From: Chrysophaeum taylorii
Lineage: Eukaryota > Sar > Pelagophyceae > Pelagomonadales > Pelagomonadaceae
DNA length: 64,000 nt
Reading direction: 5' to 3'
Assembly (NCBI GenBank): GCA_029834535.1
Contig: JAQMWT010000379.1
Span: 124,001-188,000, forward strand
The first letter of the stretch is position 1. Every line of letters starts with the position of its first letter. Made by a program: the position numbers and the translations under genes. The notes below the pieces were generated by a model. The model was not told the DNA's origin. It made no database searches and saw only the letters and a program-made list of their open reading frames with translations. This document shows positions 1 through 10,800 of this stretch, piece after piece.

Positions 1-1379
1 AAGAAAACCTCAGGATGTGAACACACCACGCCAAATCACGGATGCGACTGGCAAGCGGCAGCGATCATCATCTCGAACGATTGTTCTCGAAACGTGTCCG
101 TTAAAGAGCTCGCTCTATTCGCGGGCGCGTTTTTTTTTTGCGTAGCAACACCAGACGGCACTTTCCGTCGTCACTCCGGGATGGGCCTTCGTCATAGTCG
201 ATGAAACATCTCCACCGGCGTGCCATGAGAATGATGACATATAGACAGAGCCGCGCAAATGGTGCCGTCGACTTGACGCGCGGGCGCCAAGCTCCCAGCT
301 CATAAGCGATTGGCAGGAACAGAGTATCGGTGTGCGTGAGTGTTCGATCAACAAAAGCCGCGGGCGCAGCTTGGTGTGATTTGGATCATCGCGCATGAGA
401 GCCACGAAGCATCGTAGATTCTAGAGGACGCACGAAATCAATCGACTCGACGATGATCCGCGCCAAAAAAAAGTGTAATCGCACTCGTCGGTTGGTGGCT
501 CAAACATCATGTCGAACAGCTGGCGACTCAGGCGAGACATCTTGTGTGCTTCGAGCACTCCCGTCACACACTTGGCTTGAAAGATTCTCCGTGCCAAGAA
601 TCGCGATATTCGGGATAATTGTCACACCTCCACCCCACGACTCCTCGAAGATAAGATGAAAGCTGTCCGCGGGTCGCTCGTCGACGTTGATGCGCGAGCC
701 GGTCGAGTTGCTTTAGTAGGTCAAAAGTCTCTCTCCCCGACGCTTACGCGACGCAGTGCCATCGACGTCATCGTTGTCGCATTCATCAAAAAACGTTCAG
801 AAGATCACGGGTCCCGTTATCGCTTCGTTCTCCGCGACGTGGGCGAGGTCGAAGTCAATTTCAAAACCTTCGACCCGTGAAATCTCGACAAAAACGGGAG
901 CGGTCGCGCCATTGCCGCCGATCACCATTCTGCCTGGTGAGGGCTCTGTTTGTTTGCTGGGTTTTGATGAAAGCGGTCGATGCGACGAAGAAGGGGTAGC
1001 TATTGCCTCACGAGCAGCTGCTCGGTCGGTGGTGCGAACCCAAAACACCTGGAACTCGATTCTAGAAGGACGGGCATCCCTCCTTGATCTCGTGGAGTTT
1101 ATGTCCACTCGAGAGCCAACGCGAGCGTCGACGAACACGAGCCTCATAACAAATACTCATCACGGGCATATTCTTGTCGCTTAAAAGTGATAGCAACATT
1201 CTCACCAGCTCGGACCGTCCCAGACTGACCCGCGCGCGATCCATTTGGCCTTGAAAGTGTTAAAGACAGAGGAGGCGACAACGCAATGAAGCGAGAACAG
1301 AACTCTAAACAACAACAACGACAACAACAACAACGCGGCGGTGGCGGCGTTTACCGCGCGACCATACGACGTAACTCAC
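1..1379. other. Left edge; no confident gene
   Basis: I cannot assign a gene here. On the minus strand, short open stretches (about 797-950 and 1055-1147) are bounded by plausible GT and AG sites, so a small multi-exon gene or later exons of the dynein gene are possible. The translations do not resemble the dynein stem that should follow. A CAA-rich run lies at 1309-1334. The plus strand has only short open frames without recognisable content. Confidence 0.3.
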
Positions 1380-2539
1380 CGCTCACATATTTACACGCCT
1401 GGTTGATGAGCGAGTTGCAAATCTCGCGCATGAGAACCACGAGCCTTGCGGGCGTGTTGTAGTGCTTCGAGTTCTTCCATATCAACAATATTATGTGGAG
1501 CATCGGCTTGAACAACTCCTGGAGCCCGGGAAAGTCGTCTTCCGAATTGAGCCGCTGAAACCAGTACTCCAACGTCCGCAAATATTTCATGTTGTCGTTT
1601 GCCTCGAGTCGTGCCGTATAGACCTCTTTGCAAAGGCGCGAAAAGGTCGTACAGTAGGTCGACTTGGCCAAATCGAGGGCACGCAAAACTCGTCGAATCC
1701 TCTGGGACTGCAGCTGGTCGAAGATCGAATTGAGGTTGTTGGCCTTGTGCTTCCAAAACTCGATCTCGACGTCGGGTGTCGGGTCCTTGCCCTGCTTGAG
1801 CTGGCTCTCGGGATCCTGCTTGAGGACCGACTTGATCTGCTTCGTCCACGTGATGACCGCACCCTCGAGGAGCGAGATTCTATTTTTCACGTTGCTGTTG
1901 CCCTGTTCGTCTGGCGGCATCGGCAATCGCGTCTCGCCCTTGATGTGGCCACACAAAATCGTTGTCGAGCTCAGGAACGCGACGAACCGGTCCATAATCT
2001 CTCGCGTTGCTACCTCGCCCCACTTAGACTGATTCGCCGGGTTCGACAATACGGGCAAGAAGACCTCGGACAGCACCAACTCGAGGTGCTCGAAGGGTGA
2101 GCTTCCGCCGATCTCCATCGACAGCACGTGCTTCGCCGCGGGCTCGGATGCCGGGACGACACCCGCCCGCGCCTTGACGAAAACCAACGTCTTGCCCTTG
2201 TTCGATAGTTTCTTGGGCATACCTGCGTGCGACGCAGCTCACAGCGGCGACGTCTCAAGCGTGGGTCCGCACCGCTTTCTATTTTTCCATTGCTATTCAG
2301 CACGAAGCAAATGGACTGCTCCTCGTCGCAGAACGTCTCAAGACCTGCGCCGACGCAACCAAACGCGTGATGATGAATGATGATGACCTTGTGTTTGTTT
2401 GCAGGACGCCGCAACACCGACGAGTCAGATTGTCCTCATTGAAAAATGGTTTCGTGAATTTCTGCCGTTCGACTCCGAACGACACCAACGCGTGGTTGAC
2501 CACGAACTCGACGCGAGGGTCGTCGTCCTTGAGAGGCAT
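1380..2539 (-). CDS. Outer-arm axonemal dynein heavy chain, N-terminal stem (partial)
   Basis: This is the 5' part of a flagellar dynein heavy chain, the motor of outer arms. The main exon (2222-1380) carries blocks that line up with DNAH9-type beta chains: SEVFLPVLSNPANQ, DPTPDVEIEFWKHKANNL and ARLVVLMREICNSLINQ, all from the DHC_N1 tail. Upstream exons encode the start MPLKDDDPRVEF (ATG at 2539) and a stretch around FCDEEQSICFVLNSNG. The intron at 2272-2223 (50 nt, GT..AG) keeps frame. An earlier intron lies near 2420-2335 with unresolved edges. A strong donor (GTGAGT at 1379) ends the third exon after YVSG. Family members are about 4,500 residues long, so over 90% is missing here. I did not find the next stem segment in the 1.38 kb to the left, so the gene either continues past the window edge through a longer intron or is truncated. 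Confidence 0.85.
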
Positions 2540-3112
2540 GATAATGGCTCGGCGCGGTGGCTGGCCCCGCGCGGCGTGTGCCGGTGTGCTGCTGGCGTCA
2601 GTCGGAGTAACCTCCCTTTCTCCGCCGTGCTTTCGTACGGACTGGCTCCGCCCGGCGACCGCAGCCCCCTTCGAGGAGGCTCCTACAACAACAACAACGC
2701 CGTGAAACGGGTTGAAACCTTATCCTAGCAACACTAGTCCACGTCGTCGTCCCTATCTTGCTGTATTAGATGACGCGCGTACATCTTGGCACAACACGTA
2801 CAATGACGTGTGCATGTACAAACGCTGGGAGCATCACTTTCAGGGTTACCACTCTTCTAGTAGAAGTGGTGGCACGCTGATTTCTTGTGGGGCCAAGGAT
2901 CGCGATCTATTCGCGATCCTTCTTCAAAGAACTCTTTATTGGTGAAATCACCACTCGGGAGGGGGGGACAGTGACAAGCGACAAAGCGACAACGCGAGGA
3001 CGTGACAACAACAACACCAGAGAGGAAGCCCGTCGCAGTCATATGTGGAGCATACATACTAAAATAAAAACCTCTGAGTTGGAATCGACCCGCTCGAGGG
3101 CGTGGGTTCAAT
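2540..3112. other. Intergenic, 573 bp
   Basis: This lies between the dynein start and the end of the next minus-strand gene. The open frames here are short and unconvincing. It presumably holds the dynein promoter. I see no repeat or RNA gene. Confidence 0.4.
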
Positions 3113-4042
3113 TTATAATTCCCTCTTGAGCGTGCGGCGAAGATTCCGCCGTATCCACTTGGCTCTGACGACGGGTGCAACCTTGGTTTTTTTTTGAGGG
3201 CGCTTGACGAGCGCGCAGTTGAGGAGGAAAGCACTCCACGCCGCTTCGCGCGCGTCGCGCTTCGCGGTCCTAGAGGCGGCAGCGCGGCGGGAATTTCGCG
3301 CCGAAAAACGCGTAGACAGTCGCCAGGGCTTTGAGGCCCTTGGAGCGGCGTAGTGTTCTTCGAGGAAGAGCTCGTCGAAAAAGGTGTTAGTTTCGCAGCT
3401 TTTGCGCAAGAGAGTCTCGTACGCGAGGCGATAGACCGCGTCGTCGTCGGCGCGCCGCCCGAGTCGAGCTCGCGCATCGTGGAAGTACTTGGCCTCAAGA
3501 TACTCGATCGATGCGCCCGTCAGCGAGCCGTGGCGCGCGCCGTCGACGGCGAGCGCCAAAAGACGCAGCGGCAAGAGCGACCGCTCGCGGACGTATCGCT
3601 TGGCCGCGCGGCGCGCCAGCGCTGCCGCCTGCGCTCGCGTCTGGAGTCGGCGCAACGCCTCGTCGCTCTCCTCGATCGCCGCCGCCGCCGCCTTCTTGGA
3701 GGAGCAGTATTTGTTGTCGTCGTCGTCGTTTTGGTCTTCGTCGACCAAGACGCGCGGGAGCAGATTCACGTAAAGCGTTCGAGCCGCCTTGGCATCGAGG
3801 TCGCCCCACACCGTTCCGCTCCTGCCAAAGAGTCTGCGCAGCGTCGCCACCATCTCGAGCTCGACTTGGTCGTCTCGCGTGTCCACGATGCGCGGGCCCA
3901 CCGCTGGGGGGTGCTCCCAGACCGTCGCGACCGCCGATCGCGCCGTCGTCCCGTGACGCGGCACGATGGACGGAAGGCCGAACGAGGCTACGTGCACCGT
4001 CGCGCCACCCACAACTAAGACGCGGCAAATCGTCGAGCCCAT
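3113..4042 (-). CDS. Putative plastid-targeted protein of unknown function
   Basis: This single-exon gene encodes about 309 residues from the ATG at 4042. The N-terminus MGSTICRVLVVGGATVHVASF is a short hydrophobic signal-like stretch followed by Ala-Ser-Phe-Gly, similar to the signal peptide plus ASAFAP-type transit peptide of algae with secondary plastids. The mature part is alpha-helical and rich in Arg and Ala. It includes TLRRLFGRSGTVWGDLD, ARTLYVNLLPRVL and RAAKRYVRERSLLPLRLLAL, which read like a conserved helical domain, but I cannot name the family. An acidic low-complexity loop (DEDQNDDDDNK) interrupts it near residue 105. The C-terminus is KREL, which could be read as a weak ER-retrieval variant but fits plastid import poorly. 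The position of the Ala-Ser-Phe motif makes plastid the better guess. Confidence 0.55.
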   Translation of the reverse strand: MGSTICRVLVVGGATVHVASFGLPSIVPRHGTTARSAVATVWEHPPAVGPRIVDTRDDQVELEMVATLRRLFGRSGTVWGDLDAKAARTLYVNLLPRVLVDEDQNDDDDNKYCSSKKAAAAAIEESDEALRRLQTRAQAAALARRAAKRYVRERSLLPLRLLALAVDGARHGSLTGASIEYLEAKYFHDARARLGRRADDDAVYRLAYETLLRKSCETNTFFDELFLEEHYAAPRASKPWRLSTRFSARNSRRAAASRTAKRDAREAAWSAFLLNCALVKRPQKKTKVAPVVRAKWIRRNLRRTLKREL

Positions 4043-4406
4043 CTTGGTACGCTTCGCCACTCCTTCCTTCAGTAACGCCACTTCAGCAAGAAGAGTGACA
4101 TGCCGCTTGAGTCTGTGTCTGCTTTCGAGACTGAAAAATGAGCGTCTTCAACACATTCTGAGTGTTGGATTTGAAAACGGCCCACCAATATTGGTTGAAG
4201 ATTCCGTTAAGAATGTTCTATTCTTCACCCGAATTAATCATCGTCTGGTGTTTTTTGTTTTCTGTTACTGACGATGAATCTAGGGTGGCGCGTGACGATG
4301 ATGGACGTCCGACTTACCTCGCGTTGAAGAAGAAGAATCAAATCAATCAATCAATCCTGGGGCCTGTGGTGTCGGCATATGAGAGGAAAATAATTGTGTT
4401 CGTTCT

Positions 4407-6469
4407 CTACAACTCGTGAGAGATCGTGGAGTCGTCGGCGCCGAGATTGTGGACGGCATGGAGTTCTTTCCGTTTGTCGTCGAAATATGGGGTATGCCAC
4501 CTTTCGAAGAGCGCCCACGTGATCTTGCCCGAGGACGAGTGCAAGGCGACTTCGCCGGCGTCGTAATCCTCGTCTGAGAGGCCTTCGGGATGGAGGGTCC
4601 GGAGGAGCGTTCGAAAGTGTCGCGCGTCGATGGTCTCGACGGGCTGGGGGACCGGATTGGTCGCGTCCGCGAGTTTGTCGAAGGCGGCGCGGGCCTCGGT
4701 CCAGACTGCGCGGCAGTTGCCGGATTCGAGGCAGTCGCAGCGGTCGACGCGCGGCTTCCACCGTAGGAAGGAAGGCTCGATGCGATGGTGGGCGTGACAC
4801 TGCCGGACGCAAGCGCGACAGACTCGTTTAAGACCGCACGGAAAGCAGACGGCGACGGTCTCGTAGGACAGGCGCCGCGCGGCGAGCATCCCGCGGTCGT
4901 TCTTGTCGGGCGGTGGGATGGTGTCGAGGCAGTATCGCGGGGCCGGGTCCGGTTTGGGATAATGCGTTTCGTCGACGGCGCCGGGTTGGCCGGGCACGAC
5001 GTCGTTCGGGCGTTCGAGGGCCGTCGGATCGAGGTCCTCGGCAACAAGGGTGGCGGAAATTGCGTCGTAGTAGCGGTAGCCTCCGGGTTGAGCGAGGGCC
5101 TGGAGCGCGGGCTGGTATCTCTCGTCTTCGGCAAAGGTGCGGGCATGGCCCGAAAGGAGAACGATCGAGTGGCGCGGGCCCGCCGCGCACCGCGCGACCC
5201 GTGCGCCCTCGAGCGCGCGGACGAGCGTCGGCTGGAGGCGGACGTCCTACGACGACCACGGCGATGGGACGAGAACTCCGCGACGCATCTGCGCACCTTG
5301 TCGCCGAGGCCGAGCTCGCCGAAGGCGTTGTAGCCCCAGACGTAGACGGCGCCGTCGCGGAGCGCGGGTCCTCCTTTAGGCGCAGTTACCGCGGCGCCGT
5401 CCGCGAGCCCCTGGACCGCGATGCTGTGGCGGTCGCCGGCGTCGAAGGAGACGATGGAGGTCAGGTCGGGGACGAGAAGACAGTCGTCTCGATCCCAGAG
5501 GTCACCCGAGCCGAGCTGGCCGTAGGTGCCGCTACCCCACGCGACGAGCTGGCCCGCGTTGGTCAGCACGAGGGTGTGGGCACGGCCGCACGCGACGATC
5601 GGGTTCGCCCGAAACGGGGGGGCGGCAGCGAGCTCGAATCCCGCGCGCCGCGCGAGGCGATCGAGCGACCGCACGACCTGGGGCGTGTGGTGGCGTTTGG
5701 GGTCGACGTCGCCGAGCCGCGCGTCGGCGCTCTCGCCCCAGGCGTATGCGCGGGCTTGGGTCTTTTCTTTCGTCGGCCGCGCGTCGGCGATCGCGACCGT
5801 GTGCGCCTCGCCGGCGGCGATGTCCCGCGGCGACGGTTGGCGCCGCGCCCCGGGCTCGAGCTCGACGTGTGTCGGCGTGCGCACGGTGTCGCAGCACTTG
5901 CCGATGCCGACCTGCCCCGCGTGGTTCCGACCCCAGCCCAGGAGCTGGCCCGCCTCGGTCAGCGCCGCGCAGTGCCACCGGCCGCACGCGACTCGTTTCA
6001 CCTTGGTGGTCCCCAGAGGCACGAGCACCGGCACCTCCCGGTTCTCGTCGTCTTCGTGCCCCAGCGCGCCGTAACGTCCGCGACCCCACGCGTACAACTC
6101 GCCGCGCGCCGAGACGGCGTACGACGCGCCGTCTCCGGCGAAGACTTCCGCCGCCTCGACGCCGCCCTCGAGCTCGACGGGTGCATGCCGCACGCGCCGC
6201 GCGCGTGCCGCTCGCACCGCTGCCTTGTCCCGTAGGCCCGGGAGCCCGTCGGCCCACGGCACGCCGAGCTCGCCGTCGGGGCCAGCGCCGCAGGCAGCGA
6301 CCCGACCCGAGGCGAGCACGAAGAGCGTGTGCCGCGCGCCGGCCGCGCACCGTACCGCCGGCGTGGCCGCGAGACCCCACACCGGCCGCGGATATAGCTG
6401 CTCCTCGGCGCCCGCGAGGCCGCATCGCCCGTCCGCCTTGGAGCCCCAGCTCAGGGCGTTACAGCGCAT
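4407..6469 (-). CDS. RCC1-repeat protein with UBR-like zinc cluster and EF-hand-like tail
   Basis: Two exons (6469-5297 and 5246-4407) around a 50-nt intron (donor AAG/GTGCGC, acceptor TCGTAG/GAC) give exactly 671 codons, or 670 residues. The first two-thirds is a beta-propeller of RCC1 blades, each with the usual signature: YAWGRGRYGALG, LGWGRNHAGQVG, VAWGSGTYGQLG, YVWGYNAFGELGLGD. The blade broken by the intron resumes with the typical CAAGPRHSIVL. Around residues 525-572, the spacing in CFPCGLKRVCRACVRQCHAHH and then CDCLESGNC resembles the second half of a UBR box, the zinc fold that reads N-degrons. The tail (RTLHPEGLSDEDY, SSGKITWALFERW) resembles a degenerate EF-hand. The start is the ATG opening directly into the first blade. 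RCC1 propellers often pair with regulatory or E3 domains, so a ubiquitin-linked role is plausible but not shown. The next gene starts 54 bp away on the other strand. Confidence 0.75.
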
Positions 6470-6523
6470 GAGGGTAAGCCTTCTTATTCCGCCCACCACC
6501 ACCACGCTGCCGATGGATTAATC

Positions 6524-7126
6524 ATGTCCAACGTGCTCTACGCCGTCCTGGCGTCCGTGTTGATCATCAACGCCGTGCTCTACGCCAACGTCTCCGACAA
6601 TTATGTCCCGGAGACGATAATCTTGTCGCCCCACCCCACGCTGCAGCCCACGTGCCACCCAATTCCGCACCCGACGGCAAGGCCGTCGAGGCCGCCGGCG
6701 CCACGCCCGACCCTCTCGCCGACGCCAAAGCCAACAATCCCGCCGAGCAAGTGCGTTCTCCTCCTCCTCGAGTGTCCCCGTCTGCGGGCTCACGAGCGCG
6801 CAGGCCACACGCGCTGTCGAGCGGCGCCTCCACGGCGTGGACCAGATCGAACCATGCCGCCTCGCAGCCGAGGACCTCGTCGTCGTCGTCGTCGTCGTAC
6901 GTGAGACGGGCGTTCTTCGGGCTGGTGCTGGTCGCTGCCGCCGTACCCTGCCGACGGTGTCCGACCTCTGTTTGTTCTCTTCCCCCCACCCTTATTGTGA
7001 GTGGTCCCCGCGCAGGGGGCGCTGCTGTGCATGGCGTGCCAACGGACATCGCCAGGCGAGCGGACATCCTTGTCCGAGGTAGCGATGGGCCCCATACGCC
7101 GGTCCCAAGGGTACAGCCAAATATAA
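6524..7126 (+). CDS. Small secreted or membrane-anchored Pro/Thr-rich protein
   Basis: The first exon (6524-6750) begins with a hydrophobic N-terminus, MSNVLYAVLASVLIINAVLY, suited to a signal peptide or anchor. A Pro/Thr-rich stretch follows with PTLSPTPKPTIPPS-like spacing, common in secreted algal proteins. A consistent model joins exon 2 (6804-6900) and exon 3 (7016-7126) using donors GTGCGT at 6751 and GTGAGA at 6901 and acceptors GCGCAG at 6803 and 7015. This gives 145 whole codons and a stop at 7124. Exon 2 ends in a serine run. No domain is recognised. Exon 1 is well supported; exons 2 and 3 rest on splice-site appearance and phase only. It shares a 54-bp divergent gap with the RCC1 gene. 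Confidence 0.4.
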
Positions 7127-7184
7127 CGCGCGATATTTTTAGTGGTAGCAATACTGTATGGAAAACGCAGCTTGTCCGTTCTAG

Positions 7185-7693
7185 CTAGAACTTGGCCACC
7201 GGCTTGGGCGGTCGACTCGAGGAGCGCGCCGCGCGTCGTCGCCGCCCCCCGGAGAAGATGCCGGTGCCACCCAGTTTGGCATTTCTCAGACCACGCCTCT
7301 TCGACAGGACCGTGTAGGTCTTGATGACCTCTTCGGCGCGATCGGCAGCGGGCTTCTCGTCGTCCTCTTTATCGTCATCTTCCATGGGCTCGGGCTGGGG
7401 GGGGGCGGGCACAGTTTCGCGCGACGGTCGCACGACAGCTTCATAGTAGGCCTTGCCCAGGTCCACGCGCTGCAGCGCGCCCTTCATTGCCACGAGCGTG
7501 CGCGAGTCTTCGCCTCGTCCCTGCTGTTTGGCCGCCAACCGGCCCGCAGCAGCCTCGATGTTCGCCGTGCGCACCTTCTCCCCGATTGTCGCGCGCATGT
7601 ACGATCTGTTGCGCTTTTTCACCTGTGTGTGCGCGAAGATAAGACGTCGCGCGAGCCAGCCACACGCACCTTCGACCGCACGCTCTTAGCCAT
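7185..7693 (-). CDS. LLPH/YBL028C-type nucleolar ribosome-biogenesis protein
   Basis: A tiny first exon (7693-7670) encodes MAKSVRSK. A 47-nt intron (GTGCGT..CACACAG) leads to an exon (7622-7185) starting VKKRNRSYMRATIG, for 153 residues in total. The joined start MAKSVRSKVKKRNRS matches the diagnostic N-terminus of the small basic family that includes yeast YBL028C (MAKSIRSK) and human LLPH (MAKSLRSK). These are nucleolar factors linked to pre-60S particles. The middle has a short acidic, proline-rich linker (PAPPQPEPMEDDDKEDDEK). The C-terminus is strongly basic (SGGRRRRAARSSSRPPKP), as expected for rRNA contact. The start lies 165 bp from the start of the divergent fusion enzyme. The family call rests mainly on the N-terminal motif and overall composition. 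Confidence 0.7.
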
Positions 7694-7858
7694 CGTAGCA
7701 CAATTCTTCGGCAAACACACAAAGACTAATAACAAAAAACAACTCCTCGGCGATGTCCACAACCTTCCGAGTTTACTCCGAAACGCTCAGGACAACGGTC
7801 CATACTCTCTCAACCCTTACCCGCCATTCAACCGAATCACAGCCCGAACGACGACGTT

Positions 7859-10800
7859 ATGTTCCGAAGTCGTGTTCTTCTTGTCCTCCGGGGTTCGGGA
7901 CGACGCGGGTTGCGCGTCGGGGTGATAGGCGCGGGGAACATGGGGAAAGGCATCGCAGGGAGTCTCGCGCGCGCGGGGCACGAGGTCTTCCAATACGACC
8001 GCGACACGGAGGCTGCGAGAAAGTCAGCCGCGCAGCACGCATCGATGCGGGCCGTCGAGTCGATCCGAGCGTGCTGCGAGGCGAGCGAGGCGGTGGTGGT
8101 GTCGGTATCGAACGAAGCGGCGGAGCGCACCGTGTTTCTAGGGGAGGGCGGAGTGTTCGAGGGGGCGCCGCGCGTGGTGATGAACGCGGGAACGACGAGC
8201 GTCGCGTGGGCTCGCGAGCTGCACGCGGCTGCGCCCGAGAGCGCTCATTTCCTCGACGCGCCCGTGTCGGGAGGGCCCGAGGGCGCGGCCCAAGGAAGGC
8301 TGTCGGTGATGGTGGGCGGGCGGGCCGAGGCGTACGAGGCGGCAGTTCCGGTACTCGAGGGAATGGCGGCGTTCTACGCGCGGCTCGGCGAGGCGGGCGC
8401 CGGCGCGGCCGCCAAGTTAGTGAACCAGCACCTGGTGGCCGCCAACGCGCACGCCGCGGCCGAGGCGTTGGGACTCGCGCGGGCTCTCGGGTGCGACCTT
8501 GCGCAGCTTTCGGGAATCCTCGAGCGCGCGTGGGGCCGGTCGACGATGCTTTCGCGGGCGAGCGGCCAGCTCGTCGAGGCGCCAGAGGCCGGTCGCTTCG
8601 GCGACCGCCGCGCTTTCGCCTCGCTCCTGGACGTGGCCTCCGCCGCGCCCCTCCGGAATTTTGTGAAGGACGTGGCCCTCGTGCGGGAGGCGGCCGCCGC
8701 GGCCTGCGTTCGCGTCCCGTCGGCCGACGTCGCTGCTGCCGCGCTCGACGAGTGCGCAAAGATCGGGCGCCTCGACGCCGACTGGGCGGCGGTGACGGCG
8801 CTCCTGGGGAAGAAGCCCTACACATCGCACGCCGAGCTCGAGGCTGCGGCCCCGGCGCCGATCCCGACCGAGGTGGCCGCGGCGTGGCGCGAGGAGATCG
8901 CCGAGCGCGTTTCCAGAGCCGGCGCCGTGCCGGTCGTCGACGACGACCCCACCGGCACGCAGACCGTCCACGGCGTGAGCGTCCTGAGCTACCCGTGGCG
9001 CCAGGAGGACCTCGAGGCCGAGATGAAGACAGCTTCGTGCTTCTTCGTGCTCGCCAACACGCGCGCTCTGGACGAGCCCGAGGCGGAGGTTCGCGCCGAA
9101 GCGATCGGCTCGGCTCTCCGGCCGTACGGGTGCCGGGCCGTCGTGAGCCGTTCCGACTCGACGCTCCGCGGGCACTTCCCCGCCGAGGTCCGCGCGCTCG
9201 CGCGCGGCTTGGGCTGGACCAAGCCCCTCGTCGTGCTGGCGCCCTTCTTTTTCGAGGGCGGCCGGATCACGGCCGACGACGTCCACTACGTCGCCCGCGG
9301 CGACGACCTCGTCCCCGCCGGCGAAACCGAGTTCGCGACCGACGCGGCCTTTGGCTACGTCTCGTCCAACCTGCGCGACTGGATCCGCGAGAAGGGCCTC
9401 GCGACCAGCGTCGCGAGCGTCGACCTCACGACGCTTCGCGCGGGACCCGACGCGCCGGCCCGCGTTTGCGACCTCCTCGTCGACTTTTACCGAGAGACGC
9501 GACTCGACGACGACGACGACTTTCCGGTGGTCGTCGCCAACGCGCTCAACAAAGACGACGCCGCAGCACTCGCCCTCGGTTGCCTCCTGGCCGAGGAGCG
9601 CCTGTTTGCTTCTTCTTCTTCTACCGCGGGCGGAGAATCCGGTCTCATTTTTCGCAGCGCGGCCTCGATCGTCGCCGCGCGCTGCGCCGTCCCCGAGCGC
9701 CCGCTCCTGAGCGACGACGAGCTCGACGGCACGACGGGACCGCGCAGCGGCCTCGTGGTCGTCGGATCCTACGTGGGCAAGACGACCACCCAGCTCGACG
9801 CGCTCTTCCGCGCCTCTTTCGGCGCGACGTGGCTTTCGAACGTCGAAATCGACGCGCGCCGCGCGGCCTCGCCCGACGCCGAAACCCGACGAAAAGAAGT
9901 CGACCGCGTCTCCCGAGACCTCGATACCGCGCTCGACGCTGGCCGCTCGGCCGTCCTCTACACGTCGCGCGACGTCGTGCGCGACGACGAGACGAGGGAA
10001 AATTCGTCGCGAACCTCGTCGCTCGCGATCGGCGACCGCGTCAACGCGGTCCTCTGCGACGTCGTTTCCCGCGCCGTCCGCGGAAGAGGAGACGGCCTCT
10101 TCCTCGTCGCCAAGGGCGGCATCACCAGCAACGACGTCGCCGTCAAGTCCCTCGGCGTGCGCCGCGCGCGCGTCCTCGGCCAGGTCCGCCCGGGCATCCC
10201 CGCCTGGCGCCTCGGCCCCGAGACGGCCGCCCCCGGCGCGGCCTACGTCGTCTTCCCGGGCAACGTCGGCGCCGACGACGACCTCGCCAACGTCGTTGCC
10301 AGGATGGCGAAGCGGCCCCTCGGCGTGGCGAGGCCGCGCGTCCAGGAGATTCTCCTCGAGGCACGCGGCCGCGGCCGCGCCGTCGGCGCCTTCAACATCT
10401 ACAACCTCGAAGGTGCGCTCGCCGTCCGCCGCGCCGTCGAGAAGACGGGCCTCCCGGCGATCGTGCAGTTCCATCCCGCCTCCCTCGAATTCGGCGGCAC
10501 CAGCCTAATCGCGGCCTGCAAGGACGTCGCCGCGCGCGCCGCCGCCGCGCCGCTTCTCGTTGCCCTCGATCACGCGACCGACGACGCTTCCATCGACGCC
10601 GCGCTCGAGATGGGCGTCGACGCGATCATGGCCGACGGCGCCCGCCTCAACTTCGCCGACAACGTCCGATGGACGGCTTCCGTCGTCGCCCGCGCCGCCG
10701 GCGCCGGCGTCGAGGCCGAGCTCGGCATGCTCGCCGGCGAAGAAGACGGCCTCTCCGTCGCGCAGCGCGACGCGAAGATGACCGATCCTTCCGTCGTTTC

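Noticed and set aside
4343-5296. Continuation of the RCC1 frame without splicing
   Set aside because: The unspliced frame turns into Arg/Ser/Thr-rich noise, while removal of 5296-5247 resumes a standard RCC1 blade.
8417-10474. A 685-codon open frame antisense to the fusion enzyme, and similar long antisense frames over midasin (44206-46170, 47351-50950) and beta-tubulin (31244-32800)
   Set aside because: High GC at third codon positions keeps antisense frames open. The translations are low-complexity and the sense strands encode well-recognised enzymes.
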